A DNA stretch of 64,000 bases, taken from Amorphophallus konjac (lineage: Eukaryota > Streptophyta > Magnoliopsida > Alismatales > Araceae). The notes beneath the pieces are model-generated. The model saw only the letters and a list, made by a program, of their open reading frames with translations, had not been told where the DNA came from and ran no database searches. Positions 31,828 to 44,440 of this stretch are shown in pieces. The DNA is taken from contig CM040125.1 of the NCBI GenBank assembly GCA_022559845.1, positions 322,345,829-322,409,828 of the forward strand, written 5' to 3'. Within the stretch, counting starts at the first letter, position 1, and each line of letters begins with the position of its first letter. A program made the translations under genes and the position numbers.

Positions 31828-31870
31828 GGGTTGGTAAATGATGATGTATGTTTGACCTTTAAACCCCTAT
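31828..31870 (+). repeat. Filler-like duplication at the C-fragment/G junction
   Basis: GGGTTGGTAAATGATGATG plus TATG at 31828-31850 repeats 31902-31924, and TTTGACCTTTAAACCCCTAT at 31851 repeats the start of the adjacent G LTR. The two pieces are copied from the G LTR but joined in a different order. Confidence 0.8.
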
Positions 31871-33396
31871 TTGGTGTTTGACCTTTAAACCCCTATGCAA
31901 AAGGGTTGGTAAATGATGATGTATGTTGAAGAATATAGGGAGATGTGCAAGTGTTGCACTAAGGGAGATGTGCTTGAGTGCACAACATGGGAAGATCTCA
32001 ATATTGAGATAAAAAGAAATAAATAAAAATATGATATGATGCATGCAATTAACTAAAATAAAAAATAAGAGATAGGAGGGGGAAAGCTTAGTGGTTTTCT
32101 CCAATTTGGCTTCAAGATCTTCAAGGGAGGAAGAACTCCATGGATGAAGCTTGTAGGTTCATGGGAGCCTCCTCCTTAAGCCTTCAATCTAGTAGCACCA
32201 CCCCTTGGATTGATATTGATGTCTTTTTGCACAAGAGAGAGAGGGGTCCTATTTATAGAGGTGAAATTAGGAGTTTAATTCCAAGAAAATTAGAAAATCA
32301 TGTTTTAATGGGATTTAGAGGGAGATATTTATTAGGCAAGTGTCCTCCCAACCTTAGAAAGGCATAGGAACCCTTTCCCAAGTGGAAAAGGAGGTTAAAG
32401 TGAGGGAGGGAAGTGAAATTCGGAGTTTAATTCCAGAAAAATTAGAAAACTGAGTTTTGGTGGGATTTGGAAAGGGGGATCCTTCCTCCAAGTGTCCTTA
32501 CAATATTAGGAAGTCACAGGAACCCTTTCCTAAGTGGAAAAGGATTTTAAGTGAGGAAGGGAAAGGAAATTCGGAGTTTAATTCCAAAAAAATTAGAAAA
32601 CTGAGTTTTGTTGGGATTTGGAAAGAGGGATCCTTCCTCCAAGTATCCTTACAATATTAGGAAGCCATATGAACCCTTTCCCAAGTGGAAAAGGAGTTTA
32701 AGTGAGGAAGGGAAAGGATTCTATTTGAAATCAAAATTCTGTATGAAATGACGTCAGACCCAGTGGTCGCTAATTAAAAGAGCGCCTGCTCAAAGTACCG
32801 CCCATTTTGAGGCATTTTAAGACGGATGAGGACATTTTAAAATTAGAAAAGAATTGACGCCCATGAAGCGGTCACCAATTAGGAATTAATATAAATTTTT
32901 GACGGAGTTAAATGCTCAAAATAAGGCAATGAAATTTGCGACTTTACAACTAGGCGCTCATTTATAAATTAGCGACCTTCCGGGAAGTCGCGGAATCAAG
33001 GATAATCCGAATTCAACTCAAAATATGAATAAAAGAATTGGCACCCTTACGGACTGTCACTAATTAAAGAATTGGCGACCTTTCGGAGTGTCACTAGTTC
33101 TTGAAACCTCAAAAAACGGATCAACCTACAGCTGTAGGTAATGGGCGCCCATGACATGGGCGCTATTTAAATGGCGCCCGGGTCCCTTCCACCATTTGAT
33201 TTAAGGCCCAGAAAAAATGTAGAAAACCTCAGAAAAATCTGGAAAAATAGGAAAATGATGTGTGAAAACTGGGGGAAGTTGGATATTCAAGAAAAGATAG
33301 GAAAACCACTCAAATAAGTCAATTTGAGGGTCAAATGGGGCATCACAATGCGATAGGATATATGCTCAAAATGATGTCAAATTTGACGTGTCTACA
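31871..33396 (-). repeat. LTR of element G (3' LTR in its own sense, 1526 bp)
   Basis: In plus-strand terms it runs TGGTGTTTGACC...GTGTCTACA. It contains tandem-like blocks with GATCCTTCCTCCAAGTGTCC, and near 33145-33163 a perfect stem GCGCCCAT/ATGGGCGC with a GAC loop. The matching copy starts at 40480. Confidence 0.8.
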
Positions 33397-34929
33397 GCTG
33401 CCCCGCCTTGGCGCCTGCTTTGCAAGGGAGTGACACGGAGTGGAATGGAATAAAATGGAGTGAAGTGGCGTGGAATGGAATGAAATGGAATGGAATGAAG
33501 TGAGAGCGAACTAAAAAGCAGATGTCAAGATGTGATGAGGCACGCAACCAACATCACTTGATGGGAATTGAATCAAAAGCTCGGAATGATGCAATCTTGA
33601 AGAGATTCAATGAAAGCAACAATGTTTGGATAAAGAAGGAGTGTGCACGAGAGCACGCAGGAGATAAAAAGAGTGATCAACTTCCAATGCGGTGGAAGTA
33701 CCCCAGGTCACAAACCTGTAGGTTTCACGATTGGGGGGCGATTACCAGCCAATGTGGACGTGCTGCTGTCAAGGTGGATCAAAGGAAGAGGAATTGAACG
33801 AGAGATAGAAATCTAAAAAAAGGAGTTTTCATGGAAGCGGCCCAAAATGGTAGCAAGGCGAACTGAGGACACAATTCGGCATGGAATATCTCTTATCATG
33901 GACAGTCAGAATTATCTTTACCTTCAAAATCAGCTTATCAGAAGGGTTTTCCAAAGTTAATTCAAACTCCTATATGAATGCATGCTGGTTTTAAAGGGAA
34001 AAGTAAAGCAAATGAGAATATAAGATAATCAAGGATAATATTGTTAAATTGTCGAGACTGAGTCAAGAAACCCATTCGTAAGCCGATACTAAGCCGAAGC
34101 CCGTTTATCCGCGCACCAACTCATAAAAGGGAACCATCGTCCCCAGTCGTAGACGGCTCCACGGCCTATCCGTGCGACTAAGATGCCTCTGAAATCGTTA
34201 TCATTTTTGATGAAGGGGAACTCAGATTCCAAATTTATCAAAGCCACAAGGTCCTTGATATGATCTAATAGCGTAGATAACTAAAATGCATATAGGGAGA
34301 AGATGGTGATAGCAATAAGCAGGAGGAAATTTAGAAAATGCAAGCGCTGTGGGGCCAGAGTGATGATACCCGAATGGTAGGACCAAGAGCTTCTTCCTGC
34401 ACTCAAAGATTGATTAGCCAAGATATAAAAGATAACAAGCAATGAATAAGGCGTTAAAATATTGCAACAATAAAAGGGATATAATTCAAGCATGAAAGCA
34501 TTGAATAGCATTGAATAACATGAAAATATAGCATGTATCAAAGCATCAATAGCATGTATGTATTATATCATGAATAGCGTTCAAGCGTGCACAACGTGAA
34601 AGGTATGAATAACATTTAACATAGATAGCATCATTAAAGCATAGATAGCATAGCATCATTATTTGTTATTTGTCACGAGGATGACAACTTGACTAGTCAC
34701 TTGAATGATCAGGATTAAGTAATGTCCAGCGGCAAGAGTGATCAAGTGAAATCAGCAGGAGTTGATTAAAAAGATTTGGAGATGAACAATCGGAGCAATG
34801 CCTAGCAAATCATGAAGATGTGATCATTATGAACATGGGGAGAATCAAAATGTAGATAGCAATGAATGGAGAGGACTCATCCCGTGCTCTTGGTCCTTAC
34901 AAAGTTTATTGTTCTTGCAAAAGCACCAT

Positions 34930-35135
34930 CAGAAAAAAAATGCAATGCAATTTTTTTTGGATTTTGAAATATGCAAATTTTTATAGGTTTTGAAAATATT
35001 TAAATTTTTATGTGGATTTTTTGAAGATATCTGATCTTTTTATGGATTTTGAAAATATTCAATTTTTGTTGGATTTTTGCTTAGAAAATATTCAACTGTT
35101 TTTGGATTTTTCACAAAAAATATTCAACTTTTTTA
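34930..35135. repeat. AT-rich degenerate tandem repeat in element G
   Basis: About six units near GGATTTTGAAAATATTCAA with T-rich spacers, period about 30-35 bp. Confidence 0.6.
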
Positions 35136-36649
35136 GATTTTGATTTAGACATTGCTAAAGCAGCCTCAAATGATGTTTAAACCACTAGCTAATGGTCTTT
35201 ATTCCTTCCCCTTTCGCTAAAAACCGCCTAAAGCCGAGCGTGCATTTAAAGGTGGCGCCCTATGACCGGCTACCCTTGGTTAACGGTGCTTCTACCAAGG
35301 CCATACCCGAGAAACATTCGGTCTTGGAGGGAGAAGAGAAGAATAATTGGAGATAAGCTTTATACAGGATGGGAGATATCGGGACTTGAAATCCTTCCAA
35401 GGTATTACCCCTCAAAGAGGTAGTCTGTTGTGCCGGGACTTTGTGCCTTTGATTTTTAGACCCTTGACAAGCATACGATCAGGGTTTTCCCTGCGGGGAC
35501 TTTGCCTCTCTTGTCATGCCTTTATTATAATTTTACTTTTATCAAAATTTTGACTTGATTTTCATAATAGCCCTTTTTGGCTAGATGTATCATGAAAATT
35601 CACTTTAATTTGGGTCAAGACTGCCCCTATTTGAGACTTCTCTCGTATTGGGGATTACCTAGGTTGGTCATCTCATCCGTCAACCTCTTGTACCTACACT
35701 TGGCTGAGCAAAGAAGATAAAAGATTTTCAGGTGTACTCATGGCATGGCCCAAGTAGCAACGGTGTTTTACCAAGGAGGCCAGCTAAGGACGCCGTGAAG
35801 TGTGTGAAGTGCCCAACTAAGGGTTACTCTTAACAAGCGGGGAGAGAATGTAGAACTCCCAGCGCAGGGTTCTTATGACCGAAGTGTTGCATAGCAAGCC
35901 TAAAGACTCTTTTCTAAAATTGACTTAATGAAAAGGCCTAAGATAAAGATCTAGAATAACACTCTTGATCATGTTAAGAAGCACTTCATTTTGAAAAATC
36001 GTGCGTGAAGAATGATGAAATCAAATCATACGCAAAACGTTACCTTGCAATCTTGTAGAAGCAGTAGCTGCTGGAGGCGATCTTGATGAGCATGGGATTT
36101 GTCCTTAAGTATTAGATAAAAGGATTGGAAGCAAGGTTTGAAGTGGCTTAATAAGAAAGAGTGATACCAAGACCATACTCAGACGAACAAGGATAAAAGG
36201 AAAAGAGGCGAGGGCTAGAACTCCCTCACTAAGGTGCGGAGACCCTGATCACATGAATAGTCTACAGAAGGAGAGGAAAATCAAGAAGTGGAGTGAGGGC
36301 TAAAGCCTCATAAGTAGTGGGAAAACGGGCAGATGCCCAGAGCAGTGGATGTGGAAGAAGTTGGGTTGGACCCGGGATTGGGAGGAATTAGAAGAAGAAA
36401 TTGATAGATGGAAAGAGGCAGATCCGGAGGTTCCGGAAGCAAGGGAGGAGGAGAATCATGATGCGGGTAGGAAATATCCGGAGGTTTCGGAGGAGGAAAA
36501 TCCCGAGGGACGCGATACACTGGGAAGAGATGTAGAAAAAGATGATTGAAAAGGAAGAAAAGAATGATGAGAACAAAGGACGGGATGTCTTGGAGGAGAA
36601 GGAAGATAAATCAGAGGAGAGAGAAGAAGAAATGGAGGTCCGGAGGAGG

Positions 36650-37020
36650 CAAATACCGAGGGACGCGATGCCCTGGGAGAATCAGTGAGAAGCCCGGAGA
36701 ATCTGGACATGTGAGTGTATTGGGGCGCGATGCCCAGAGAGGGAGGTCCGGAGGTTCTGGAGGAAGAGAGTACCAAGGGACGCGATGCCCAGGGAGGAAA
36801 GATAAGTCTGAAAGTTCTAGAGGTAAGAGATGGAAAGAGGCGCGATGCCCTATGGAAAGACTGGAGGGGGCGCGATGCCTAGGGAAAGGAGATAGAAAAT
36901 TCGGAGGGACCGAAAAAAGGAGATGAAGAGGGGCACGATGCCCTGCAAAGTCCGGGGGTTCCGGATGGAAAGGGGCGTGATACCTTGGGGAAGAACTAGA
37001 GTGGGCGCGACACCCGATCA
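36650..37020 (-). repeat. Array of GGGCGCGATGCCC motifs in element G
   Basis: Nine or so copies of GGGCGCGATGCCC or close variants (GGACGCGATGCCC, GGGCACGATGCCC) occur at 30-70 bp spacing among AGGAGG-rich sequence. Each copy can fold as GGGC/GCCC with a five-base loop. Confidence 0.7.
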
Positions 37021-37357
37021 GTGCAAGGGGACCCGAAGATCCCAAAGGTAGAGGTGTATAAGGAAGCGGAGGATCTACGGATTCCGAAAGGTGAGGAAAA
37101 TATGGTTTCAGAAACCCGGCGAAGGAGGAGTGCAAATGGATGAAATGCCATGAATGCAATGGATGCGATAGATGTATGGACTGTAATGAGTGCAAAGAAT
37201 GAAAAGAAGTAGAAGATGAGATCCTCCTCCTTACCCATGGAGTGGCCCATAGAGAGAAAATTGTGGGTGGAACAAAATAAGGAGTGAGTGAATTGGCGGA
37301 AGGCCCTTTGATACAAGATTGCCCGCCCCTCCGTGGTAAAGAATGTGCCCAGCCCAA

Positions 37358-39346
37358 CTACTCAAAGGATTGAAAGAATAAGCTCTCATTAGAAGAATGT
37401 GTTATTGTGATGCAAGAAGAAAACCCTTTAAGAAATCGTATGACAATGGAGCGAGGGATAAGGAGAGCATTGAAAGAGTATCGACCAATGTGTAAAGTGA
37501 TAACGGAAAAAGGTCGGTATGGCATCAACTTGGAAGAATTTATCTTAGTGAGCTTCCATGGAAACTTCTTGAATATGCCCGGCACAAGAACGCGGATTGG
37601 CATTCGACAAATAAAATCATGAATTTTGAATGGCATAGCCGAGGTCAAGCCCTTCTTGCTCAGTTCTTGGATATCCCTGGCACATGTGCTTGTAGGAATA
37701 CACCCACTCCGAGTGATAGAGGAAGGTGAAGCGAAGGTGGTAAGCTTGATGAGCAGTGGAGGTGTAATGGAGAGTTTTAATGGAAGGGTAAGCGGAGGTT
37801 CAAACATGGCGGGCTTCTCCCCATGCTCGGAAGCAACTGGCATCGGCTCGAGTGCAAAAATAGGTGAGTCCTGCCCAGGACTAGCCACGGGTTCGGGTAA
37901 AGGTGTAGGTAAAGTTGGGTTTAGGGTAATTGGCTTTAGGGTTATAGTGATAATGGAGGCTTTAGGTAGTGAATAAGGAAGAGGTGTTATGGTCTGAAGT
38001 TTAGAGGGAGGTTCGGTAGAGGCCGGTGTAGTGGAGGTTGATGGAGGCTCGGTGGAAGCCGGGGGAGTAGAGGTTAATGGTGTGGTAATTGAAGGTATAA
38101 AAGGAGAAGATTTGGTGCGTAGGAAGCGTCGGATGGGATGAGAAGGATTAGGGATAGGATGAGACTCATGACGCGCCAGTGTGGGTGATTGTAGTATCGA
38201 CTCGTCATCGCAACACCAAGAGGTCTCATAAACGGGGTTAGGGACAGTGGCTTCATCCTGAGCAGGGGGTTCATCAGGTGGCAATGGAGGGAGAGGAAAA
38301 CGAAGGAAACTCAGAAGGGGTGCCTCTCTAGGAACTTCATCATCTGCACATGTTGTCTCCAATTCTTCATAAATAACTTGCAATTCATCATCATTACTAA
38401 ACTCAAGTGGATGCCGTGGTGGAGGCGTAATAATGGGTGATGGAGTATAATGTTGTGGTGGAGGATTTCGTGGAGGTAAATATGAAGGCGGAGGCGAAGG
38501 AGGCGGAGGGCCATATGAATGAGTGGGGTGGATGAGTGGAGGGCGGATGACGTCCACTTGAGTGTTGAAATGTGCCGGCTCTTGCTCGCCTAAACTGTCG
38601 ATGCCGTAGTCGTCTCTCCTGTCCTTCCATTCTCTTTCCATCTTCGTAATGTCGTTCAGGACGGCGTGAAGAGGATTGACTGGAGAAGGAGAAGAAGCGG
38701 ACCGTGGGCTCGCAACCCTCTTTAATTATTCCTCCAATGAAGCGACCTTGTCAAGAAGCATTTGTTGGAGGGGTGTAACTTGAACCACGGAGGGTTGGCA
38801 AGGCCTTGAAGGAGGGGCCGCATAAGAAGGTTGTGGAGGAGGATTAACGGGTTGACCCGAAAAGTTACCCGGGCGTGCCAGGCTGCTATGAATGAAAGGG
38901 CCTTGGGGCCACGGAAGTGGAGTAGTAGATGGAGGCGGGTGATGGGCCACCCGAAGAGGAGTATGAATCGGAAGAGGAGGCAGGCGATGGGCCACCCGAA
39001 TGGGAGTGAAAGGAGGATGAGAAGGATGAGATGCACCCTCAAGAACGGCCTTAAGGGCATGAATTTGTTGAGGGGTGAGATGATCTATAGCATGCAGGAT
39101 CTGGGAGACCTTCTCATCAACGGGAAGAGACGTCCCCGAAGGAGTAGTGGCTCGCAACTGAGGCGAGGGACCATGAGATTGGAAATTGCCCATAGGTCGG
39201 GCAAAACCATAGGAAGGAGGACGTGGTCCCTTGGAAGAGTTGTGGTGAGAATTATGAAGTTGAGGGGAATAAGATATGCTAGGTTGATCACCCTCATGAA
39301 TATTAATTGAATTAAACACGTTGTTTTTCTTATCAAGGTAATCCAT
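37358..39346 (-). pseudogene. Element G ORF: proline-rich Gag/protease-like protein with one in-frame stop
   Basis: On the minus strand one frame runs from the ATG at 39346 to a stop at 37358, about 660 codons. It is broken only by a TAA at 38726-38728. The first 206 residues include a helical segment (VDEKVSQILHAIDHLTPQQI). The middle is Pro/Thr/Ser-rich and low-complexity. The last 90 residues (about 37360-37640) end in ITLHIGRYSFNALLIPRSIV, which resembles the strand-and-loop pattern before and at the active site of plant retropepsins (xFNALLDPGSxV). The D-P-G/S-S triad there reads I-P-R-S. No knuckle, RT or integrase is seen. The assignment is by pattern only and could be wrong; the long frame with one stop is solid. 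Confidence 0.55.
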
Positions 39347-40479
39347 TATGCAAGCAATTCAATGTGCAATCAAAATAATTTACAAAGATAGCAAACAAGT
39401 TGGAATGGTTACCCTTGATTTCTTTTATTTGAACCTTGGTGGATTAAGGATTTTCAATAAAGTTGATGTGATCCACTCAAGGTTATAAACCTAGTTTCAA
39501 ATGTGGTTTTCTCTCGTGCCAACTAGGTTAATTCTCACCACATATAGGCCAACTAAACCCGGGGACTTCAAAAGGTACAACCTGCCCTAGCGTCCGTGAG
39601 GGATTCCACGGGTGGGGGGACTTATGGAGGCCTTGGTTTAGGAATTTTCGGTCCAAAGAGACGGAATACTCAATGGAGGGTCCTTCCTTAACCAAGAGAG
39701 GGGTAAGACTCCTAAAAAGTGTGGGGTGAGGAGGTCTCCCAAGCCAAATGCCCTAAATGCAAGTGCTAATGTAAAAGATAAAGAAAAGAAAGTATGAACA
39801 ATGATATGAGCCAAACCAATGAAAGATAAGGTAAAACACTCACATGGCCATACAAATCAAGGCAATCAACATAATATGAAGCATGGCATCCAAATTGTTT
39901 TTTAAAAAAAAAGATTGAGAGATAAGAAAGTGGAATTTTCAAAAACCAACAAGTTAGCAATCACATAAGGAGAGGGGGATGTGCACGCGGTGCACAAGTA
40001 ATAAAACAAAAAGGAAAGTGCTACGTGGAGCACAAAGGGAGTTGCACCGAGGGTGCAAAAGGGGAAGGATAATCAAAGAAAAATAATGGTGGTCCCACCG
40101 TGATCGTCAATTTGTAGATCTTAGACAATCCACTTAAGAAAAGAAAGAATAATATGGCTAGAAAAGCATGGGAAGAGAGAGAAAGGGGAGCATGCGTAGG
40201 ATGCTAAAGGGAAAGGTGATCGCCAGAGACGCAAGGGCCTCAAAGATATAATACTAAAGAATAGGAGGGATCGCGAAGAATACCATAAAAAGGTGGGGGA
40301 GATTGTGAATGTTCACCTTCTCTTTCTATCGACCGACTGATGAGGAGAGTTTTTCTATTGATTACCCTTACAAAATTAACAAACACCAATAAACAAACAT
40401 GGATTAGAAACCAAGATGTGTAGCATCAAATCCAAATATAAATATGGACATGGAAAGCATGGATATGAACACACCTTAT
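39347..40479 (-). other. Leader region of element G
   Basis: Between the ORF start and the right-hand LTR there are 1.1 kb without ORFs. It includes GTGCA-rich stems such as GTGCACGCGGTGCAC (39980) and GTTGCACCGAGGGTGCAA (40050). No recognisable tRNA primer complement was found at the LTR edge. Confidence 0.5.
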
Positions 40480-41586
40480 TGGTGTTTGACCTTTAAACCC
40501 CTATGCAAAAGGGTTGGTAAATGATGATGTATGTTGAAGAATAGAGGGAGATGTGCAAGTGTTGCACTAAGGGAGATGTGCTTGAGTGCACAACATGGGA
40601 AGATATCAATATTGAGATAAAAAGAAATAAAAGAAGAATTTGATATGATGCATGCAATTAACTAAAGCAAAAAATAAGAGATAGGAGGGGGAAAGCTTAG
40701 TGGTTTTCTCTAATTTGGCTTCAAGATCTTTAAGGGAGGAAGAAGAACTCCATGGATGAAGCTTGTAGGTTCATGGGAGCCTCCTCCTTAAGCCTTCAAT
40801 CTAGTAGCACCACCCCTTGAATTGATATTGATGCCTTTTTACACAAGGGAGAGAGGGGTCCTATTTATAGAAGTGAAATTCAGAGTTTAATTCCAAGAAA
40901 ATTAGAAAATCATGTTTTAATGGGATTTGGAGGGAGATATTTATTGGGCAAGTGTCCTCCCAACCTTAGAAAGTCATAGGAACCCTTTCCCAAGTGGAAA
41001 AGGAGGTTAAAGTGAGGAAGAGAAGTGAAATTCGGCGTTTAATTCCATAAAAATTAGAAAACTAAGTTTTGGTGGGATTTAGAAAGGGGGATCCTTCCTC
41101 CAAGTGTCCTTACAATATTAGGAAGCCATAAGAACCCTTTCCTAAGTGGAAAAGGAGTTTAAGTGAGGAAGGGAAAGGAAATTCGGAGTTTAATTCCAAA
41201 AAAATAAGAAAACTGAGTTTTGGTGGGATTTGGAAAGAGGGATCCTTCCTCCAAGTGTCCTTACAATATTAGGAAGCCATATGAACCCTTTCCCAATTGG
41301 AAAAGGAGTTTAAGTGAGGAAGCGAAAGGATTCTGTTCGAAATCAAAATTCTGTAAGAAATGGCGTCAGACATAGTGGTCGCTAATTAAAAGAGCGTCTA
41401 CTCGAAGTGTTGCCCATTCTGAGACATTTTAAGACGGATTAGGACATTTCAAAATTAGAAAAGAATTGACGCCCATGAAGCGGTCGCCAATTAGGAATTA
41501 ATACAAATTTTGGACAGAGTTAAATGCTCAAAATAAGGCAAGAAAATTGGCGACTTTGCAACCAGGTGCTCATATATGAATTAGTG
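40480..41586 (-). repeat. LTR of element G (5' LTR in its own sense), truncated
   Basis: It matches 31871 to about 32990 closely. The match stops at 41586, inside ATTAGTGA (the other copy has ATTAGCGAC). The remaining 400 bp should lie beyond the right window edge if H is an insertion. Confidence 0.8.
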
Positions 41587-43472
41587 ATGTGACACAACCT
41601 AAGACTTAGGCAAACAAGCACATTTGCAATCAAAACGGGCCAATTTGGGCCGCCGCTCTCTCGTCGCTCACCCAAGCCCGGGGTAACTTGGCAATGCCAA
41701 GGTGAGGTTGAGGGGTTGGGCCCTTGCTGGTAGAGGGACAGCAAGGCCAAGATGAGATTCCCAATGGGTGTGGATGCCCACTTCAAGGGGGCCGACAAAG
41801 TGCCAAAGGCACCGGTTGCACTACTCCCACGGTGATCACTCAAGACAACGGGGCTTGAGGATCGGGCTCTCACTCGCATAACCAGTGGAATTAAGAACTA
41901 ATATTGAAAGATAAGCACTAAATGGAGTGAAGGTGTGAGCACTTACTTGACCGGTTTGAAGAAACCGGTCCCGATCGGAGACGAGGGCGAGCGGGGAGGC
42001 GAGTGGATCCCCACACGCCGCGTCGGTGTTCCTTGACCTGCCCAAATGAGTACAATACTACACCTCTTGCAGGAGGGGGAACTTGGGATGGGGGTTAATG
42101 GATTACAATCAAAACTACCTCCGCACAGGGAGGGGCCTTCAGCCGGCCAAGCGGGGTGGGGAAAACTAGGGCTAAAACGATATAGAAGTGGTGATGCCAA
42201 ATCTGTCTGCCCTCTGCAATAGGGGACTGACAGATGGTGTTGAAGCTACAGAACTCGATCAGGAATTTTTCCGAGGGCGAGACCAGTGGGGAACTCTTCG
42301 TAGCTGGGAAAGGAATGCCTCATAATTTCTTTAATTTCTTCTGGAGCCGCTGCTGACCGGGATGGAGGTTTGAACAGAGCTTCAGATTCTCGGACATGCA
42401 GTTGCAGACTTCTAACAGCAGATTGCAGAGAATGCCCCGGCAGCTCCTGACCTCAGAATTAAGCGCCGTTGGAGTCGTTGGAATCGTGGGCGAGTCCTCT
42501 TGGCAGAAAAATTGACGGCTAAGCCAACCAATGTCGGAGAAGACTAGGGTACGCAGAACAATGGTGACGGGTCGATGCAGACTGTGGGTAGCAGGACGAT
42601 GGAGCTGAGGGAGAAAAATGATAACTTCTGATACCGGATGCGAACGGGATTTCGCTTCTTGATTCTGAAAGTAGACAGGAAGGAGAAGAACTTTGCAGAA
42701 GAGCTTGTGGGCTGATTCTTCCGAGGTTTGTCCTGGCAGAGCTTCTAATCCGGTTCTGGTACTCAGTAGGGACAGCTATGGGCAGTCGTGGGAGAACGGA
42801 GCTCCGGAGCAGCACACAGATCCGATGAAGACGAAACCACTGCCGTTGCGAAGGAGACTAGTAGACGCTTCCAACGGTGGCTCTTGGGTCTTCAAACTCA
42901 TCCGGAGGAAGTCGTGGTGGCCGCTGCAAGTTGCTGGTTCACTTGCAACTTCTGGACTGCAAGCAGCAACCTAGGGATAGCTTCCAATGCCTAGAAAGAA
43001 GAAGGAGAATGGGGTATGTGGTGAAGGGGAGGTGGATGAAGGGTGAGAGGGGGGGTTGTGGGAGGTGTGGAGGGGGTCTAATGGTGGAGGGGAGATGGAG
43101 GAAGAGGGGGAGGGCGCAGGCTTCGGCTGGAGGTAAGGGGGGATGGGGATTGCAAGGGGGGGAGAAGAATGGAGGGAGGTGGGGGCGACCTAGGCTAAAG
43201 GGGATAGAGGGAGGGGCGGCCAAAGCTTGGAGGGAAGGGATTTCAAATTTGAAATGGCCTTGGAAGTTGAAGGATTGTGTGGGGAAGGGGGTGATTGTGA
43301 TGGAATGGGGGAAGATTGTGTGGGAATAGAGAAGATAGTGTTGGACTGGGAGAGATTCTACCTTGGGACTATGGGGGTAGAGTAATGGCAGCTATGGGAA
43401 GTGGAGGGCCTTTAATGGGGTAGGTGGGGGTTGGAAGTGGGGAGGGGGGAGGAGAGAGAGAAAGGGGCGAAC
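41587..43472. mobile_element. Segment H: GC-rich LTR-like piece, class undetermined
   Basis: It begins TGTGACACAACC exactly where the G LTR breaks off and runs to the start of E's LTR at 43473. There is no coding sequence I believe. Open frames on both strands (for example 42877-43329, Gly/Arg-rich) follow GGGAGG-rich composition. TTTCAAATTTGAAATGG at about 43231 is the kind of motif seen in plant gypsy LTRs. The likely reading is one end of an LTR retroelement inserted into G and then interrupted by E. CGAAC (43468-43472) would be E's left target duplication. Confidence 0.4.
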
Positions 43473-43782
43473 TGTTGTGCCCCTGTGGTTTTGATGATGG
43501 TTTTGATGATTGGTTTTTGATGTGAGTTAATCACTGTGCGTCATCTTGCTGTGTGAGTCATCATGCTGTTATTCAGTTATTTTCTGATCATAACTCAGTC
43601 TATCAAATGTTCAGTCATCTTGCTGCTCAGTTTAGTTTAACATGTTTGATGTTCAGTCATGTTAACTGATGCATAAAGCATTCGTTGCTACAGTCTGCCT
43701 AGTTGGTATGAACAGTAGTGGGTCGACCCACCCTTGCTGATGCGTCGACCCATCAGAACACTGACTGTGTGGGTATCAAAGT

Positions 43783-44440
43783 CTGTACATCAGCTTGATC
43801 GAGTAAGTCTGTACAGCATGCCTTAGTGTTCATATCATTAAGTCTGTACATTGGCATCTCTTCTTCAAGTCTGTACACCGGGCATCTTCTAATTGAAGTC
43901 TGTACAGCCAATGCACTTAACTGAAGTCTATACACTGGTTTGTCTAACTTCAACTCTATACATCCGATTACGGTTGCAGTGTTCACCAAGTCTATACATC
44001 GCCTTCTGCAAGTATTGTTCAAGTATGTACAGCCTGTGCATTGCTTCACTCATTCAAGTCTATACATCCACAGTGGATCTTCAAGTCTGTACATCCACAG
44101 TGGAACTTCGAAGTCTGTACACCGCTTGAGCCTCAACAAGTCTGTACATCGCCTTAAGCGTCTCAAGTCTATTCATTGGCTCAAGCTTCCAAGTCTGTGC
44201 ACTGGTTCAAAGTCTACACAACGCTTCTTTGATTCTAAGTCTTTACATTCGTTTTAAGGCAAAGTCTGTACATTGCCTTTGTGCTTCAAAGCCTGTCGAT
44301 TGAAGAGTCTACACATTGGTTGTTCACACGTTCCTGCAGTCTGAAGTCTCTACATTGCTTTCGCCTGTTTTTCATCTAAGTATCATAAAGTCTGTACGTT
44401 GCTTTAGCCTTTACCTTCACAGCAAAGTCTATACAATGCA
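43783..44440 (+). repeat. Array of AAGTCTRTACAYYG motifs in U3 of element E
   Basis: About 23 copies of a 12-14 bp motif AAGTCTGTACATCG and its variants recur every 20-40 bp with unrelated spacers. The array is repeated in the 3' LTR (51175-51835). A shorter array is in the F LTRs. Confidence 0.85.

Larger units (their letters stand above)
33397..37357 (-). other. 3' non-coding interior of element G
   Basis: Four kilobases with no credible gene. Contents: the likely polypurine tract (33397-33407), a GGAAT-rich simple repeat (33430-33500), GCATAGATAGCATCATT-like repeats (34490-34670), an AT-rich repeat of GGATTTTGAAAATATTCAA type (34930-35135), and an array of GGGCGCGATGCCC-like motifs (36650-37020). 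Open frames of about 100-250 codons in 36456-37357 lie over that array on both strands and appear to be by-products of it. Confidence 0.65.
31871..41586 (-). mobile_element. Element G: non-autonomous LTR retrotransposon on the minus strand
   Basis: 31871-33396 and 40480-41586 are direct repeats with many small differences. They bound a 7-kb interior with one long minus-strand ORF. Read on the minus strand the LTR starts TGTAGACACG, preceded by a GGCGGGGCAGC polypurine-like tract, and ends ACACCA. The right-hand LTR is cut at 41586, where segment H begins. No RT or integrase is visible. I could not identify the primer-binding site. Confidence 0.75.

Noticed and set aside
36611..37357. Minus-strand ORF of 248 codons in element G
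   Set aside because: It overlaps the GGGCGCGATGCCC array, with competing frames on both strands; a by-product of the repeat.
42877..43329. Gly/Arg-rich ORF of 150 codons in segment H
   Set aside because: It follows runs of GGGAGG; no motif and no support on either strand.
43783..44440. CRISPR-like array (short repeats with unique spacers)
   Set aside because: Motif copies are degenerate, only 12-14 bp, irregularly spaced, lie inside plant retrotransposon LTRs and are duplicated in the other LTR.
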